Shown: positions 14,864-23,647 of the stretch, piece after piece
How positions within the stretch are numbered: the first letter of the stretch is position 1
Layout: the number at the start of each line of letters is the position of its first letter
DNA from: Palsa-1447 sp964509885
GTDB lineage: Bacteria > Verrucomicrobiota > Verrucomicrobiia > Opitutales > Opitutaceae
Assembly: GCA_964509885.1 (NCBI GenBank)
Contig: CAZDZL010000004.1
Location: 1-64,000, forward strand
DNA length: 64,000 nt
Direction: 5' to 3'
Position numbers and translations under genes: made by a program
The notes under the pieces: model-generated
Database searches by the model: none
What the model was told of the DNA's origin: nothing
Seen by the model: only the letters and a program-made list of their open reading frames with translations

Positions 14864-15652
14864 ATGAGCGAAGCCGCCCCACCCACATGGACGGGCGCCC
14901 ATGTCAGGGAACGATTCAACGCGATTGCCTCGATCCTGTACTACACCCGTGCTGCCCACTCGCTCGGCCTCTGGGATTCAGAGCGCATCCTGATCGAGCG
15001 GTATCTCCCGAGGCGCGACACGCGGCTGATCGAGGCCGGATGCGGTTCCGGCCGCGTGACGCTTGCCCTGTGGAAAATGGGCTACCCCGACATCTCGGCA
15101 TTCGACTTTGCCGATGAGTTGCTGGACCAGGCCCAGAGCCTCGCAGGCAAGGAGGAGGCCCACTCCATAGTTTTCAGGTGCGCCGATGCCACCCGGATCG
15201 ATCGGTCCGACTTCGCGCTGGCGGACGGCGAAGGGTTCGGAGGTGCGCTGATGATGTTCAACGGGCTCATGCAGATTCCCGGGCGCCGGAATCGGGCCGA
15301 GGCGCTTCGACGGCTCCATAGCCTTTGCAAGCCCGGGGCTCCCCTAATCTTTACCACACACGACCGGGATGAACCCGCGGCGGACAAGGCCTGGTGGGAG
15401 GCAGAGGCCCTTAAATGGGAGCGTGGGGAACGAGATCCGCGCCTGGCGGATTTTGGGGACCGAATTTTTGAGAACGAGAGCGGCGAGGTATTCATCCATA
15501 TTCCAGATCGCGGCGAGATTCTCGCCGACCTTGCAGGCTCCGGCTGGACCCACAGGTACGACGCAATGAGAAGCGAAATCGCGGTCGAGAACCGGGCGGT
15601 GTCCGATTTCTCAGACGAGTGCCGGTTCTGGGTTGCCGAGCGAGGTTCCTGA
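14864..15652 (+). CDS. Class I SAM-dependent methyltransferase
   Basis: A 262-residue soluble protein with a Rossmann methyltransferase core. Motif I is LIEAGCGSGRVTLAL (residues 55-69), followed by the acidic strand end ISAFDFADELLDQA, VFRCADATRI (motif II region) and MMFNGLMQIPGRRNRAEALR, then LHSLCKPGAPLIFTTHD (motif III). The family methylates small molecules or lipids; the substrate cannot be told. ATG 14864 starts directly before the conserved part; an in-frame ATG at 14780 would add 28 low-complexity residues. It stands alone, convergent with the serine hydrolase gene. Confidence 0.8.
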   Translation: MSEAAPPTWTGAHVRERFNAIASILYYTRAAHSLGLWDSERILIERYLPRRDTRLIEAGCGSGRVTLALWKMGYPDISAFDFADELLDQAQSLAGKEEAHSIVFRCADATRIDRSDFALADGEGFGGALMMFNGLMQIPGRRNRAEALRRLHSLCKPGAPLIFTTHDRDEPAADKAWWEAEALKWERGERDPRLADFGDRIFENESGEVFIHIPDRGEILADLAGSGWTHRYDAMRSEIAVENRAVSDFSDECRFWVAERGS

Positions 15653-15713
15653 ACGGGGCCCAGCGGGAAGGCTTACCCGCTCCCTGGAGCAGTCCTCACG
15701 GGCTGACCCAGGT

Positions 15714-16988
15714 TCAGTCTTCCAGCGAGGAATAATAGCCCGACGTGAAGGTGGCTATGATGTCATCCTCGTTGAAGGTGAAATGCTGGCAGAGCAGGAG
15801 GGCCACCGTGCGCTCCTTCGGGTCGATCTGGACGTTGGTGGTGGCGGCTCCGTCCCATCCAAAGGTCCCGACACTCCCGGGTGTCGGGCTTTCGCCGAGG
15901 TCGGTGATGACGCGCACGCCCAGCCCGAACCCCTGCTCGCTCTTTCCATTCGGGTGGGGATCGGCCAGGTGGGCGATGTGGTTCTGCGTCATCAGCTCGA
16001 CTGTCTTGCGGCTGAGGATGCGCACGTCCCCCAGCTTTCCCCCATTGAGGAGCATCTGGGAGAAGCGCGCGTAGTCCGCGGCAGTGGAGTACAGCCCTCC
16101 CCCGCCGCTCTCGAACCCGTGGCCTGGGCCCACGTCGTTGTTGTTCGCCTCATCAACGGGGCCAAGGGTGCCGTCGGCACCCCGCCTGTAGACCAGGGCG
16201 AGCCGGCTGCGCTTTTCCGGGGGAACCCAGAAGCCGGTGTCCTTCATTCCCAGCGGCCCGAGGATCTTCTCCTGAAAGAACAGATCGAGCCTCTCGCCGG
16301 AGACCTTCTCGACGACCGCGCCGAGAATGTCCGTGCTGATGCTGTACCGAAACGCGGTCCCCGGCTGCTGGCGCAGGGGCAGCAGCGCGGCATGGGCGAT
16401 GAAATCGTCCATGCTTGTCGATTTCCGTGTCTTTGACCGGGTGAGCAACTCGGCTACGACAGCGGAGTCGGTATTCCATTCGTAGTAGTAGCCCGACGTA
16501 TGCGTGAGGAGATCGTTGAGGGTGATGGGCCGGGACGCAGCCACCAGAACGGGCGCGTCGGCTGTCCCGCCCATGAACACCTTTCGGTCCCTCAGGGCGG
16601 GCAGGTACTGCTCAACGGGGTCGGTCAGCTTCAGCCGGCCGTCCTCCAGGAGCTTCAGCACCGCTGTCGTGGTGATCAGCTTCGACATCGAGTAGATCCG
16701 GACAATGGAATCCTTCTGCATCGGTTTCTTGGCTGCGATGTCCTGCCACCCGTAGGCGCGCCAGTCGGCGATCTTGCCGTCGCGGGCGAGCAGGAAGATG
16801 TATCCGGAAAACTTCCCCTGGTCGACGACCTGCTCCAGGTTGCGGTGCATGACATCGAGGCGCGCGGACGAGATTCCCTCGGCCGCGGGGGTGGCCGTCG
16901 GCAGCGGCCAGGCGGGGTCGGCGCGGGCCGCAAGGACGGCCACGGCAAACCCAAGGATGACAGCTCCTGTCGATTTGAGTCGGTTCAT
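15714..16988 (-). CDS. Exported beta-lactamase-fold serine hydrolase
   Basis: A 424-residue protein with a signal peptide (about 1-23) and the class C beta-lactamase/esterase fold. The nucleophile motif S100-M-S-K103 lies in IYSMSKLITTTAVLKLLEDG, followed by LTLNDLLTHTSGYYYE-like sequence (here ITLNDLLTHTSGYYYE), the second catalytic motif around FRYSISTDILGAVVEKVSG (Tyr-Ser-x in place of Tyr-x-Asn), and FGWDGAATTNVQIDP near the end. Members act as esterases or D-amino-acid peptidases more often than true beta-lactamases. The ATG is preceded by TCCCC. Confidence 0.85.
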   Translation of the reverse strand: MNRLKSTGAVILGFAVAVLAARADPAWPLPTATPAAEGISSARLDVMHRNLEQVVDQGKFSGYIFLLARDGKIADWRAYGWQDIAAKKPMQKDSIVRIYSMSKLITTTAVLKLLEDGRLKLTDPVEQYLPALRDRKVFMGGTADAPVLVAASRPITLNDLLTHTSGYYYEWNTDSAVVAELLTRSKTRKSTSMDDFIAHAALLPLRQQPGTAFRYSISTDILGAVVEKVSGERLDLFFQEKILGPLGMKDTGFWVPPEKRSRLALVYRRGADGTLGPVDEANNNDVGPGHGFESGGGGLYSTAADYARFSQMLLNGGKLGDVRILSRKTVELMTQNHIAHLADPHPNGKSEQGFGLGVRVITDLGESPTPGSVGTFGWDGAATTNVQIDPKERTVALLLCQHFTFNEDDIIATFTSGYYSSLED

Positions 16989-17099
16989 GGGGAGATTCGG
17001 GGTTGAACCGGAACGGTGCGGATAAACCTTGCCCGTGGATTGGGGGTTGTCACATGAATTTGTCGCCCGGCTGGGGTTGCGGTCCTCCCGGGCCGGCAG

Positions 17100-19148
17100 T
17101 CAGAAATCGTGAATCACCTTCGGAGGAAGCGCGGCTCGCAATGCATTCAGAATTGCCAGCACGTCGATGATCTCCTGCGCGATGGCGCCGCTTACGGGAT
17201 TCAGGTGCCCCGTCGCCGCGAAGCCCATGCCGAAGATACTCAGGGCCATGCCGCCCACCGCGCTCTGCAGCGCGATAACGCGCATGCGCCGGCTGATGTG
17301 CATGACCTCATCCACCTTGGTGAGTGAGTTGTCCATGATGACGATGCCCGCCGCCTCGGACGTCACGTCGCTGTTCTGGCCGATGGCCACCCCGACCGTG
17401 GCGGCCATCATCGCGGGTGCGTCGTTTATCCCGTCGCCAACGTAAAGGGTCTTCGCCTTGGCGGTCTCCTCGCGAACAATGGCAAGCTTCTGCTCCGGGC
17501 TCCTCTCCGCATATATCTCGGTGATGCCCACCTGCTCGGCAAGATACCGCACCTCCGACTCACGGTCGCCCGAGACCAGCATGACGCGCGCAAAGTGGTG
17601 CTTCGGGCCCAAATGGCCCACGAATGCGCGGCTGTCGCCGCGTGGGGCGTCCCGGAATCGCAGCAACGCGGCGTACCTGCCGTCGATCGCCACGACGCAT
17701 TCGAGTCCACCGGCAACCGGCGGGATCTTCTCGCTACCCGGAACAGCTTGTGCCGCCAGTTTGCCCCGACTCGTCACCTGCACGGATCGGCCGGCAACTG
17801 TCCCGCGCAGGCCTTGACCCGGGGCCTCGCTCACCTCGGCGGCCTCAGGAATCTCGATGCCAGCCTCGCTCGCCGCGGCCAGGACCGCCCTGGCCAGCGG
17901 GTGCCTGGAGTAGCGCTCCAGTCCCGCAACGAGGGTCAGCATCTCTCGCTGCCCGATGCCTGGGGCGAGGATCTGGTCGGTCAGCCTCGGTTCCCCGTAG
18001 GTCAGCGTCCCGGTCTTGTCGAAGATGGCGGTGCGGCATCCGGCGATCTGCTCGATCACCGCCGAGCTTTTGACAATGATCGCTCGGCGCGCGCAGAGGG
18101 AGATGGATCCAATAATGGCTATGGGGATAGCGAGCAGCAGCGGGCACGGCGTGGCGATCACGAGCACGGCGAGGAATCGGGTTGAGTCGCCGCTGAACGC
18201 CCAGGCAAGCGAGGCGCCCACAAGGGCCACCGGCGTGTAGATCGCGCCAAGCTGGTCACCGAGCCTCCTCAGCCTGGGCCGCTTGCTCTGCGACTCGCGC
18301 ATCACCTCCATGATCCTTGCGTAGCGCGAGTCGGCCGCGAGATGCGTCGCGCGTATCGTAAGGGCCGACTCTCCGTTGATGGCACCCGAGATCACGGCCG
18401 ATCCGCTTGTCTTCGTTATCTGGAACGGCTCGCCCGTCAGATAGGATTCATCCATCGTTCCATGGCCCTCGATGACCACGCCATCGACCGGGCATATCTC
18501 ATGCGGGTATACCGCGATCATGTCGTCCAGGGCGATCTCCTGCAACGCGATGTCTGCGATTGCAGGTCCCTGTTTTCGGTGGGCTACCGAAGGCATCCTC
18601 TTGGCCAGGGCCGCCAAGGCCGACGAGGCCCTGCGCAACGCAAAGCTCTCGAGAGCCTCCCCTCCGGAGAGCATCAGGACGATGATCGAGCCCGCGAGAT
18701 ACTCGCCCAGCACGAGCGAGGTGACGATCGAGATGCCGCCGAGAAGGTCGGAGCCGAACTCCCGCCTCAGGACCCTTTTCGACAGGTCATAGATAAGGGG
18801 GATCCCCCCGATGACGAGAGTGGCGAGCAGAGGCAATCGGCACAGGCGCGGTGGCGCCTGGAACCCGAAGCGGAGCATCAAATAGGCGAGGATCCCGCCG
18901 GCGGAGATAGCCGCAATGACCGTCGTTCGGCGCTGCCAGAGGGCGCCCATCCAAGCCCAGGAGGTGCCTGTCAGGTTCCCTTGGCTCGGATCGCTTGGCG
19001 GGGTCTTGCGAGGTTCGGCTGAAGCTGCAGGCGTCATTGAAGTCTGGGGAAGGATAGCATGTTTCACTCGCCCCGTTAGACCACTTGTTGCCAAAAGAGA
19101 TGCATTGCTTGGCCGCCACCCATGCGGTGGCGGGACTGCAGCATCCAT
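17100..19148 (-). CDS. P1B-type metal ATPase, P1B-5-like
   Basis: A heavy-metal P-type ATPase of up to 682 residues that lacks an N-terminal metal-binding domain. The actuator motif is TGE (about 238-240), the phosphorylation site D377-K-T-G-T, and the hinge GDGINDAPA. The transport-site motif is T333-P-C-P336 rather than CPC or SPC, and the last membrane region has Q658-E-I-I-D662. TPCP plus QExxD is the signature described for subgroup P1B-5, linked to Ni(II)/Fe(II); the C-terminal haemerythrin domain common there is absent. The start is uncertain: ATG 19148 or ATG 19037 (residue 38). It follows the release-factor-like gene by 19 bases, so they are likely co-transcribed. Confidence 0.8.
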   Translation of the reverse strand: MDAAVPPPHGWRPSNASLLATSGLTGRVKHAILPQTSMTPAASAEPRKTPPSDPSQGNLTGTSWAWMGALWQRRTTVIAAISAGGILAYLMLRFGFQAPPRLCRLPLLATLVIGGIPLIYDLSKRVLRREFGSDLLGGISIVTSLVLGEYLAGSIIVLMLSGGEALESFALRRASSALAALAKRMPSVAHRKQGPAIADIALQEIALDDMIAVYPHEICPVDGVVIEGHGTMDESYLTGEPFQITKTSGSAVISGAINGESALTIRATHLAADSRYARIMEVMRESQSKRPRLRRLGDQLGAIYTPVALVGASLAWAFSGDSTRFLAVLVIATPCPLLLAIPIAIIGSISLCARRAIIVKSSAVIEQIAGCRTAIFDKTGTLTYGEPRLTDQILAPGIGQREMLTLVAGLERYSRHPLARAVLAAASEAGIEIPEAAEVSEAPGQGLRGTVAGRSVQVTSRGKLAAQAVPGSEKIPPVAGGLECVVAIDGRYAALLRFRDAPRGDSRAFVGHLGPKHHFARVMLVSGDRESEVRYLAEQVGITEIYAERSPEQKLAIVREETAKAKTLYVGDGINDAPAMMAATVGVAIGQNSDVTSEAAGIVIMDNSLTKVDEVMHISRRMRVIALQSAVGGMALSIFGMGFAATGHLNPVSGAIAQEIIDVLAILNALRAALPPKVIHDF

Positions 19149-19167
19149 AGGGTCATGGACCAGGAGG

Positions 19168-19866
19168 CTATCCCTTACCTTGGGCCAGCTCGCCCGCGTA
19201 GAATTCCTGCGCAGTCCGCAGCAGTTGCGCCTCGGTGAGGTGGTGCTGGTCCACGACTATGGATCCGATCACCCTCCGGGATATCTCCGGATGCTTGGAG
19301 TCGAGCCATTTGGTGAATTCGCCCATCTCGCTACCGGTTCCCTTTCCGCTGCCCACAACGAGGATAGCCCCATTCCTTCCCAGCACTTCGGCGACCGGCC
19401 CGAAGAAACTGTTCGGGTCGGGTCTCTCGCGACCCCGGGCGAAGTCCTTCGAGTTGTGCGCGTGACGGAAGTGGTCCTCTGGCTTGTGCGGCATTATCCG
19501 CGAGGGAACGGACCCGTGCATCACGGAACGGAATACCCGGGCCTCGTGGTGGTTGATAACCACCAGCCAGTGGGCCTCCTTCTCTGCGGCATCGGCCAAG
19601 GGCGCCTCGGAACCCTCGAGGAAATGCCTGAGCTCCATCAGGCGCTCCACATCCACGGTCTCGCCCGGCTGGTGGCCCCGGATGACAAGGACGTTGCCAT
19701 TGCGGCCAAATCTCAGGCATCCGTTCGGCTCCTCCACGACCGTTCCAAGCCGCTTGAGAAGTGCTCGGGTCTCCCGCCAGCCCAGGTTGTGCGAGATGGG
19801 GTGGCAAAAAATCTTTCGATAGCTGCGCAGATGTGCGCCGCTCAGTTCTGTTTCCATGGGTGACAT
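19168..19866 (-). CDS. Bacterial release-factor-like (baeRF) stress protein, tentative
   Basis: A 232-residue soluble protein. The C-terminal half (about 105-230) has HWLVVINHHEARVFRS, then SFFGPVAEVLGRNGAILVVG, GSGKGTGSEMGEFTKWL and VDQHHLTEAQLLRTAQEFYA. This order resembles bacterial proteins related to archaeo-eukaryotic release factor domains, often annotated as translational machinery proteins and tied to stress. The N-terminal half (YRKIFCHPISHNLGWRETRA followed by LLKRLG) is a HicA/YcfA-like segment. The combination is recognised by pattern only. It lies between a 96-residue unknown gene and the metal ATPase on the same strand with short gaps. Confidence 0.5.
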   Translation of the reverse strand: MSPMETELSGAHLRSYRKIFCHPISHNLGWRETRALLKRLGTVVEEPNGCLRFGRNGNVLVIRGHQPGETVDVERLMELRHFLEGSEAPLADAAEKEAHWLVVINHHEARVFRSVMHGSVPSRIMPHKPEDHFRHAHNSKDFARGRERPDPNSFFGPVAEVLGRNGAILVVGSGKGTGSEMGEFTKWLDSKHPEISRRVIGSIVVDQHHLTEAQLLRTAQEFYAGELAQGKG

Positions 19867-19897
19867 ATTTGGGAGGCTCAGGGGTTGGAGATGCAGT

Positions 19898-20188
19898 CTA
19901 GGCTGCGAACCCGAACCGGAACCGCTCCTCCTCCGGCCTGATGTTGAGTGTGACGCAGATCATCCGGGAAGCGGCTCCGGAGGCCGCCACCTTCACCATC
20001 CGGTCAAAGTCCGCCTTCGGGAGATCCGCCCCCTCGCGTCGGATCGCGTGGAGACCGAATCCGCGCTCCAGGAGGAGCTGGAGGAACTCCTCGCAGGCAA
20101 CGGGGTCATCCGTCACGTACTGGTGCTTCTCGGGCTGCGAATGCTTCCGGAGCTGCAGGCTGTATTCGATGGAGTATTTCTTGAGCAT
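19898..20188 (-). CDS. Hypothetical small soluble protein
   Basis: A 96-residue protein with no signal or membrane segment: KKYSIEYSLQLRKHSQPEKH forms a strand-rich start, FLQLLLERGFGLHAIRREGA a helix, and FDRMVKVAASGAASRMICVT with LNIRPEEERFRFGF the end. I do not recognise the family. It is the first gene of a probable three-gene unit with the release-factor-like gene (31 bases away) and the metal ATPase, and divergent from the histidine kinase, so it may belong to the same stress response. Confidence 0.55.
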   Translation of the reverse strand: MLKKYSIEYSLQLRKHSQPEKHQYVTDDPVACEEFLQLLLERGFGLHAIRREGADLPKADFDRMVKVAASGAASRMICVTLNIRPEEERFRFGFAA

Positions 20189-20351
20189 GGTGGTGTCCTC
20201 TGGTTGTTAGACCGGGGAGGGCGCCCCCTTTGGAATGTCCTCTCCCGTCGGGCACAATCTAGCGCAACCGGCTCCTGCTCGCTGGGCACTTCTTGGCGTT
20301 TCCCTCCCGGATCTTGCCAATTGGTTTCGGCCTGCCCCGAGGGCGCGCGAC

Positions 20352-21530
20352 ATGACGGATCGCCTCCCCCGCCTCTCTCCCGTGGGGCCGAGGGGCCTTG
20401 CAGCGGGGCGCCTTAACGTTCATTGTCAGGCCCTGTTGCCCAACGAGGATTTCACGTCCCTGACCAAGAACGCGCTCATCGCCCGGCTCCGGGACCTGAA
20501 GCGGGAACGGCTGGTGACGAACAAGGAGCTACGCGACGTAAAGGCGGCGCTCGACCAGCACTCAATCGTGGCCATAACCGATGCGTCGGGGAAGATAACC
20601 CACGTCAACGACAAGTTCTGCGCGATCTCGAAGTATTCGAGGGACGAGCTTCTCGGGAAGGACCACCGCATCATCAACTCCCACCACCATCCGAAGGAGT
20701 TCTTCCGGAACCTTTGGTCCACCATCGGCCGAGGCGAGGTCTGGTGCGGGGAGCTCAGGAACCGGGCAAAGGACGGCTCGATCTACTGGGTGGACACGAC
20801 CATATTTCCCTTCGTCAACGAGTCGGGCAAGCCCGTCAAGTACGTGGCCATCCGGACCGACATAACGAAGCGGAAGGCGGACGACGAGGAGCACCTGAGG
20901 CTCGAGGCCGAGCTTCTCGCGTCCAGCGAAAGGGAAAGGCTCAGCATAGGCTCGGACCTCCATGACGGCCTCGGACAGCAGCTGACGGCCGTCGAGTTCA
21001 TGTGCGCCGCGCTTAGGGAGGACATCGCGCAGAGGCATCCCGAGCTTGCCAGGCGCGTCGGGCAGGTCGGCGCCAGGCTCAGGGAAGCCGTCGCGTTGAC
21101 GCGAAACCTCTCGCGAGGGCTGGTGCCCGTTGGCACCGGCCCGGACGCCCTCCAGAACGGGCTCGCGGACCTTGCCGAGCGCACAAGCGAGATTGGCGGC
21201 GTCCTCTGCCGATTCGAGTGCCGCGGTCCGCTGCCGGCGCTCGACCCCTCGACCGCGGGCCATGTCTACAGGATCGCGCAGGAGGCGACGAACAACGCGG
21301 TGAAGCACGCCCGCGCCGGGAGGGTCGCCGTTCGCCTGGAAAAGAGGGACGGCAGCCTGATGCTGGAGGTCGCGGACAACGGCACCGGAATGGGCAAGCA
21401 GAACCTCGAACGACGGGGCCTTGGCCTCGGCCTTATGCGCCACCGTGCCAACGTGATCGGGGGCGAACTCTCCATAGTCTCGGTTCCTGGCCAGGGCGTC
21501 ACGGTGACATGCACGGTGCCGATCCGATGA
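20352..21530 (+). CDS. PAS-domain histidine kinase, NarX/DegS type
   Basis: A 392-residue sensor kinase without membrane segments, so likely cytoplasmic. A short coiled region (about 35-66) leads into a PAS domain (67-175: SIVAITDASGKITHVNDKFC ... GELRNRAKDGSIYWVDTTIF). The dimerisation domain is of the HisKA_3 type, RERLSIGSDLHDGLGQQLTA with the phospho-accepting H204. The ATP-binding domain has EATNNAVKHARAGRV (N box), EVADNGTGMG (G1) and GLGLGLMRHR. ATG 20352 is the most likely start; the open frame extends upstream. Its TGA overlaps the start of the response regulator (ATGA), so the pair is coupled. Confidence 0.85.
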   Translation: MTDRLPRLSPVGPRGLAAGRLNVHCQALLPNEDFTSLTKNALIARLRDLKRERLVTNKELRDVKAALDQHSIVAITDASGKITHVNDKFCAISKYSRDELLGKDHRIINSHHHPKEFFRNLWSTIGRGEVWCGELRNRAKDGSIYWVDTTIFPFVNESGKPVKYVAIRTDITKRKADDEEHLRLEAELLASSERERLSIGSDLHDGLGQQLTAVEFMCAALREDIAQRHPELARRVGQVGARLREAVALTRNLSRGLVPVGTGPDALQNGLADLAERTSEIGGVLCRFECRGPLPALDPSTAGHVYRIAQEATNNAVKHARAGRVAVRLEKRDGSLMLEVADNGTGMGKQNLERRGLGLGLMRHRANVIGGELSIVSVPGQGVTVTCTVPIR

Positions 21531-22240
21531 TGAAGAAGAAGGCAAAGGTGCCCTCCGCGCCTTCCCGGCCCGCCCCGGTCCGCCGGCGCATAGCGATCGT
21601 GGACGACCATCCCTTCATGAGGGCGGGGCTCGCACAGCTCATAGGCCGCCAGCCCGACATGGAGGTGGCCGGGGAGGCCGGTGACCCCGCGGAGGCCATC
21701 AAGGCCTTCGCAAGATGGGCGCCTGACCTCGTGCTCGCCGACATGACCATGCCGGGAAGAAGCGGCCTCGAGTTCATCAGGGACATCCTCGCCGTGTATC
21801 CCGGCATGGCCGTGCTCGTGTTCTCGATGCATGACGAGGCGATCTACGCCGAGCGCGTCCTGCGCGCGGGGGGTCGCGGCTACATCATGAAGGAGTCGGG
21901 CGGCGAGAACCTCCTCGCTGCCATCCGCCAGGTGCTGCGCGGGGAGGTCTACGTGAGCGAGCGGATGTCACTGCGGATCCTGGAGACATTCTCGGGGCGG
22001 CTCCCGAGGGGCTCGAGCTCCCCGATCGGCAAGCTCACGGACCGCGAGTTCGAGGTCTTCCAGCTGATCGGCGCCGGCAGGAGCACAAAGGAAATCGGCG
22101 TCCTCCTGGGCCTGAGCAGCAAGACCGTCGACGTCCACAGGGGCCACATAAGGGAGAAGCTCGGGCTCAAGGACACGACCGCGCTGGTGCGGCACGCGGT
22201 GCGCTGGGTCGAGGCCGAGGGCGGGCCGGGCAAATCCTAG
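21527..22240 (+). CDS. NarL/FixJ-family response regulator
   Basis: A 237-residue regulator. The receiver domain (about 20-140) has the acidic pair in IAIVDDHPFMRAGLAQL, the phosphorylated D72 in LVLADMTMPG, the conserved Ser and the Lys in IMKESGG. A linker precedes the LuxR-type helix-turn-helix (about 167-230: LTDREFEVFQLIGAGRSTKE, VDVHRGHIREKLGL). It is translationally coupled to the kinase. Its position beside the cbb3 oxidase and nitroreductase genes makes these candidate targets, but no binding site can be named from the sequence. Its 3' end overlaps the convergent nitroreductase gene by four bases. Confidence 0.9.
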   Translation: MMKKKAKVPSAPSRPAPVRRRIAIVDDHPFMRAGLAQLIGRQPDMEVAGEAGDPAEAIKAFARWAPDLVLADMTMPGRSGLEFIRDILAVYPGMAVLVFSMHDEAIYAERVLRAGGRGYIMKESGGENLLAAIRQVLRGEVYVSERMSLRILETFSGRLPRGSSSPIGKLTDREFEVFQLIGAGRSTKEIGVLLGLSSKTVDVHRGHIREKLGLKDTTALVRHAVRWVEAEGGPGKS

Positions 22241-22833
22241 GATTGGGGCGATCCGGTCTGGTCAGCGGCGCCCTCGTCCCAGGTCATGACATCCGGCTCC
22301 TGCCTTGGGGGCGCCTCCGGCTGCCCATGTGGCCAGCCGATCGCTATGGGCATGACAGCGACACATGACTCCGGGACGTCCAGCTCGCGCTTCATTTCGG
22401 GAAGATCGAGCCATGCCCGCACGAAGCCCACGGGGCAGGCTCCCAGGCCCAGCCCATGGGCGGCAAGCAGCAGGTTCTGGGCGGCCATGCAGCAGTCTCT
22501 GGCGGGGTCGTATTGGGCCGGCTTGGCATAGATGACGACCAGTACCGGGGCATGGTGGAAGGCGTGGTAGCCCGGATCCGCGAGCGCCTCTGCCCTCCTG
22601 TGCATCGAGAGCGCCCCGGGAAGGGCCGCGAACATGTACTGCTTGGCCCGATCTGAGTATTCATCCAGGCGCCGCGCGTTGCGGATGACCACAAAGGCCC
22701 AAGGCTGCTGGTTCACGGCGCTCGGAGCCCAGGTGGCGGCCCGGACCAGCTCCGCGATGGACTCCTTGGCAACTGGGCGGCGGGTGAAGCTGCGCACCGA
22801 TCTCCTGGTGAGTATTGCATCCATGAGTTCCAT
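22237..22833 (-). CDS. Nitroreductase-family FMN protein
   Basis: A 198-residue protein of the nitroreductase/FMN family. The start MELMDAILTRRSVRSFTRRP carries the RRS motif for FMN phosphate binding; AATWAPSAVNQQPWAFVVIR and LLLAAHGLGLGACPVGFVRA are also typical. A paralogue lies at 32876-33439 with the same SDRAK and CPxGF segments. Such proteins reduce nitro compounds or quinones with NAD(P)H, and related genes are induced by oxygen limitation in other bacteria. Convergent with the response regulator and 23 bases downstream of the gene that follows on the same strand. Confidence 0.85.
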   Translation of the reverse strand: MELMDAILTRRSVRSFTRRPVAKESIAELVRAATWAPSAVNQQPWAFVVIRNARRLDEYSDRAKQYMFAALPGALSMHRRAEALADPGYHAFHHAPVLVVIYAKPAQYDPARDCCMAAQNLLLAAHGLGLGACPVGFVRAWLDLPEMKRELDVPESCVAVMPIAIGWPHGQPEAPPRQEPDVMTWDEGAADQTGSPQS

Positions 22834-22855
22834 AAGTGCCTCCTGTTAATTCTTG

Positions 22856-23431
22856 TTATTCCTCGGGTCCGCAGCGACCGATTTTTGGGCGTTCTGCGCG
22901 AAAGGGGAGCTGCGGGTTCACGTCGACGCGGTCCAGCCAGGAATCCGCCATCTCGCGCGTCATCGGGAAGAACTCCAGTGTGCCCCCCTCCCCGTTGGCC
23001 GATGCCGCCGCCGAGGTCCCGTACCGACAGAGGGAGCAGAAGGTCGCCACTTCCCGGCTGGCGATGGAGCGGATGATGGCCTGGACCTCGGCGACCGCGG
23101 TCTGGCTCGCCTCGTCCGTGAGTCCCACGGCCTCCCCGAGCAAGCAAAGCACCGCCTCCTCGCAGGAGGGGAAATAGGCCAGGAGAGGATTGCGCCCGCA
23201 CGCGCATGTCCCCCAGATCGCCTCCTGGGTCGGGACCGGCGCAAACGGATGCGTGCCGGGCAGAGCGCGCACCCTCCTGAAGACCTCATCGAGGGTGGAC
23301 CCAAAGAGACGCTCGAGTATCTCGGGATCGGCAAGCGGGGAGTTCACCAGCCTTGAACGAAGGAGAGCGGCCCAGCGCGCCGAGATTTGGGCCTTGGAGC
23401 GCTGGAGGTACTGAAGGGGTGCGGGTTCCAC
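22856..23431 (-). CDS. Conserved hypothetical protein with paired cysteines
   Basis: A 191-residue soluble protein I cannot assign. It is largely helical, with a central GTCACGRNPLLAYFPSCEEA (about residues 74-93), a helix ASQTAVAEVQAIIRSIASRE, the pair C-S-L-C in VATFCSLCRYG and a tail with EFFPMTREMADSWLDRVDV. The C-A-C, C and C-S-L-C set could bind metal or sense redox state. It precedes the nitroreductase gene on the same strand with a 22-base gap, so the two are likely one unit, divergent from the cbb3 oxidase locus and sharing a 216-base control region with it. Confidence 0.55.
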   Translation of the reverse strand: MEPAPLQYLQRSKAQISARWAALLRSRLVNSPLADPEILERLFGSTLDEVFRRVRALPGTHPFAPVPTQEAIWGTCACGRNPLLAYFPSCEEAVLCLLGEAVGLTDEASQTAVAEVQAIIRSIASREVATFCSLCRYGTSAAASANGEGGTLEFFPMTREMADSWLDRVDVNPQLPFRAERPKIGRCGPEE

Positions 23432-23647
23432 GGTGCCAACTATGCCACCTGGTCAGTGCTCTTGCTGCGCGGTGCTTGGCCAAGCATCCGCATCTCTTGC
23501 GATGCGACCCGTCCCGCAGGCCAATTAACGCGCATTGGGGGCCAAGGACTGCGGAGCCATCCGCACCATGATCCTGTAAGCTGAGCCCATGTCTCCCGAA
23601 TATCCCTTAGCGGGCTCCTCACCGGGGCTCGCCTGACCCCGTCCCCC

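Noticed and set aside
23432..23647. FNR/Anr box in the control region of the cbb3 operon
   Set aside because: No TTGAT-N4-ATCAA sequence or close variant was found by eye on either strand.
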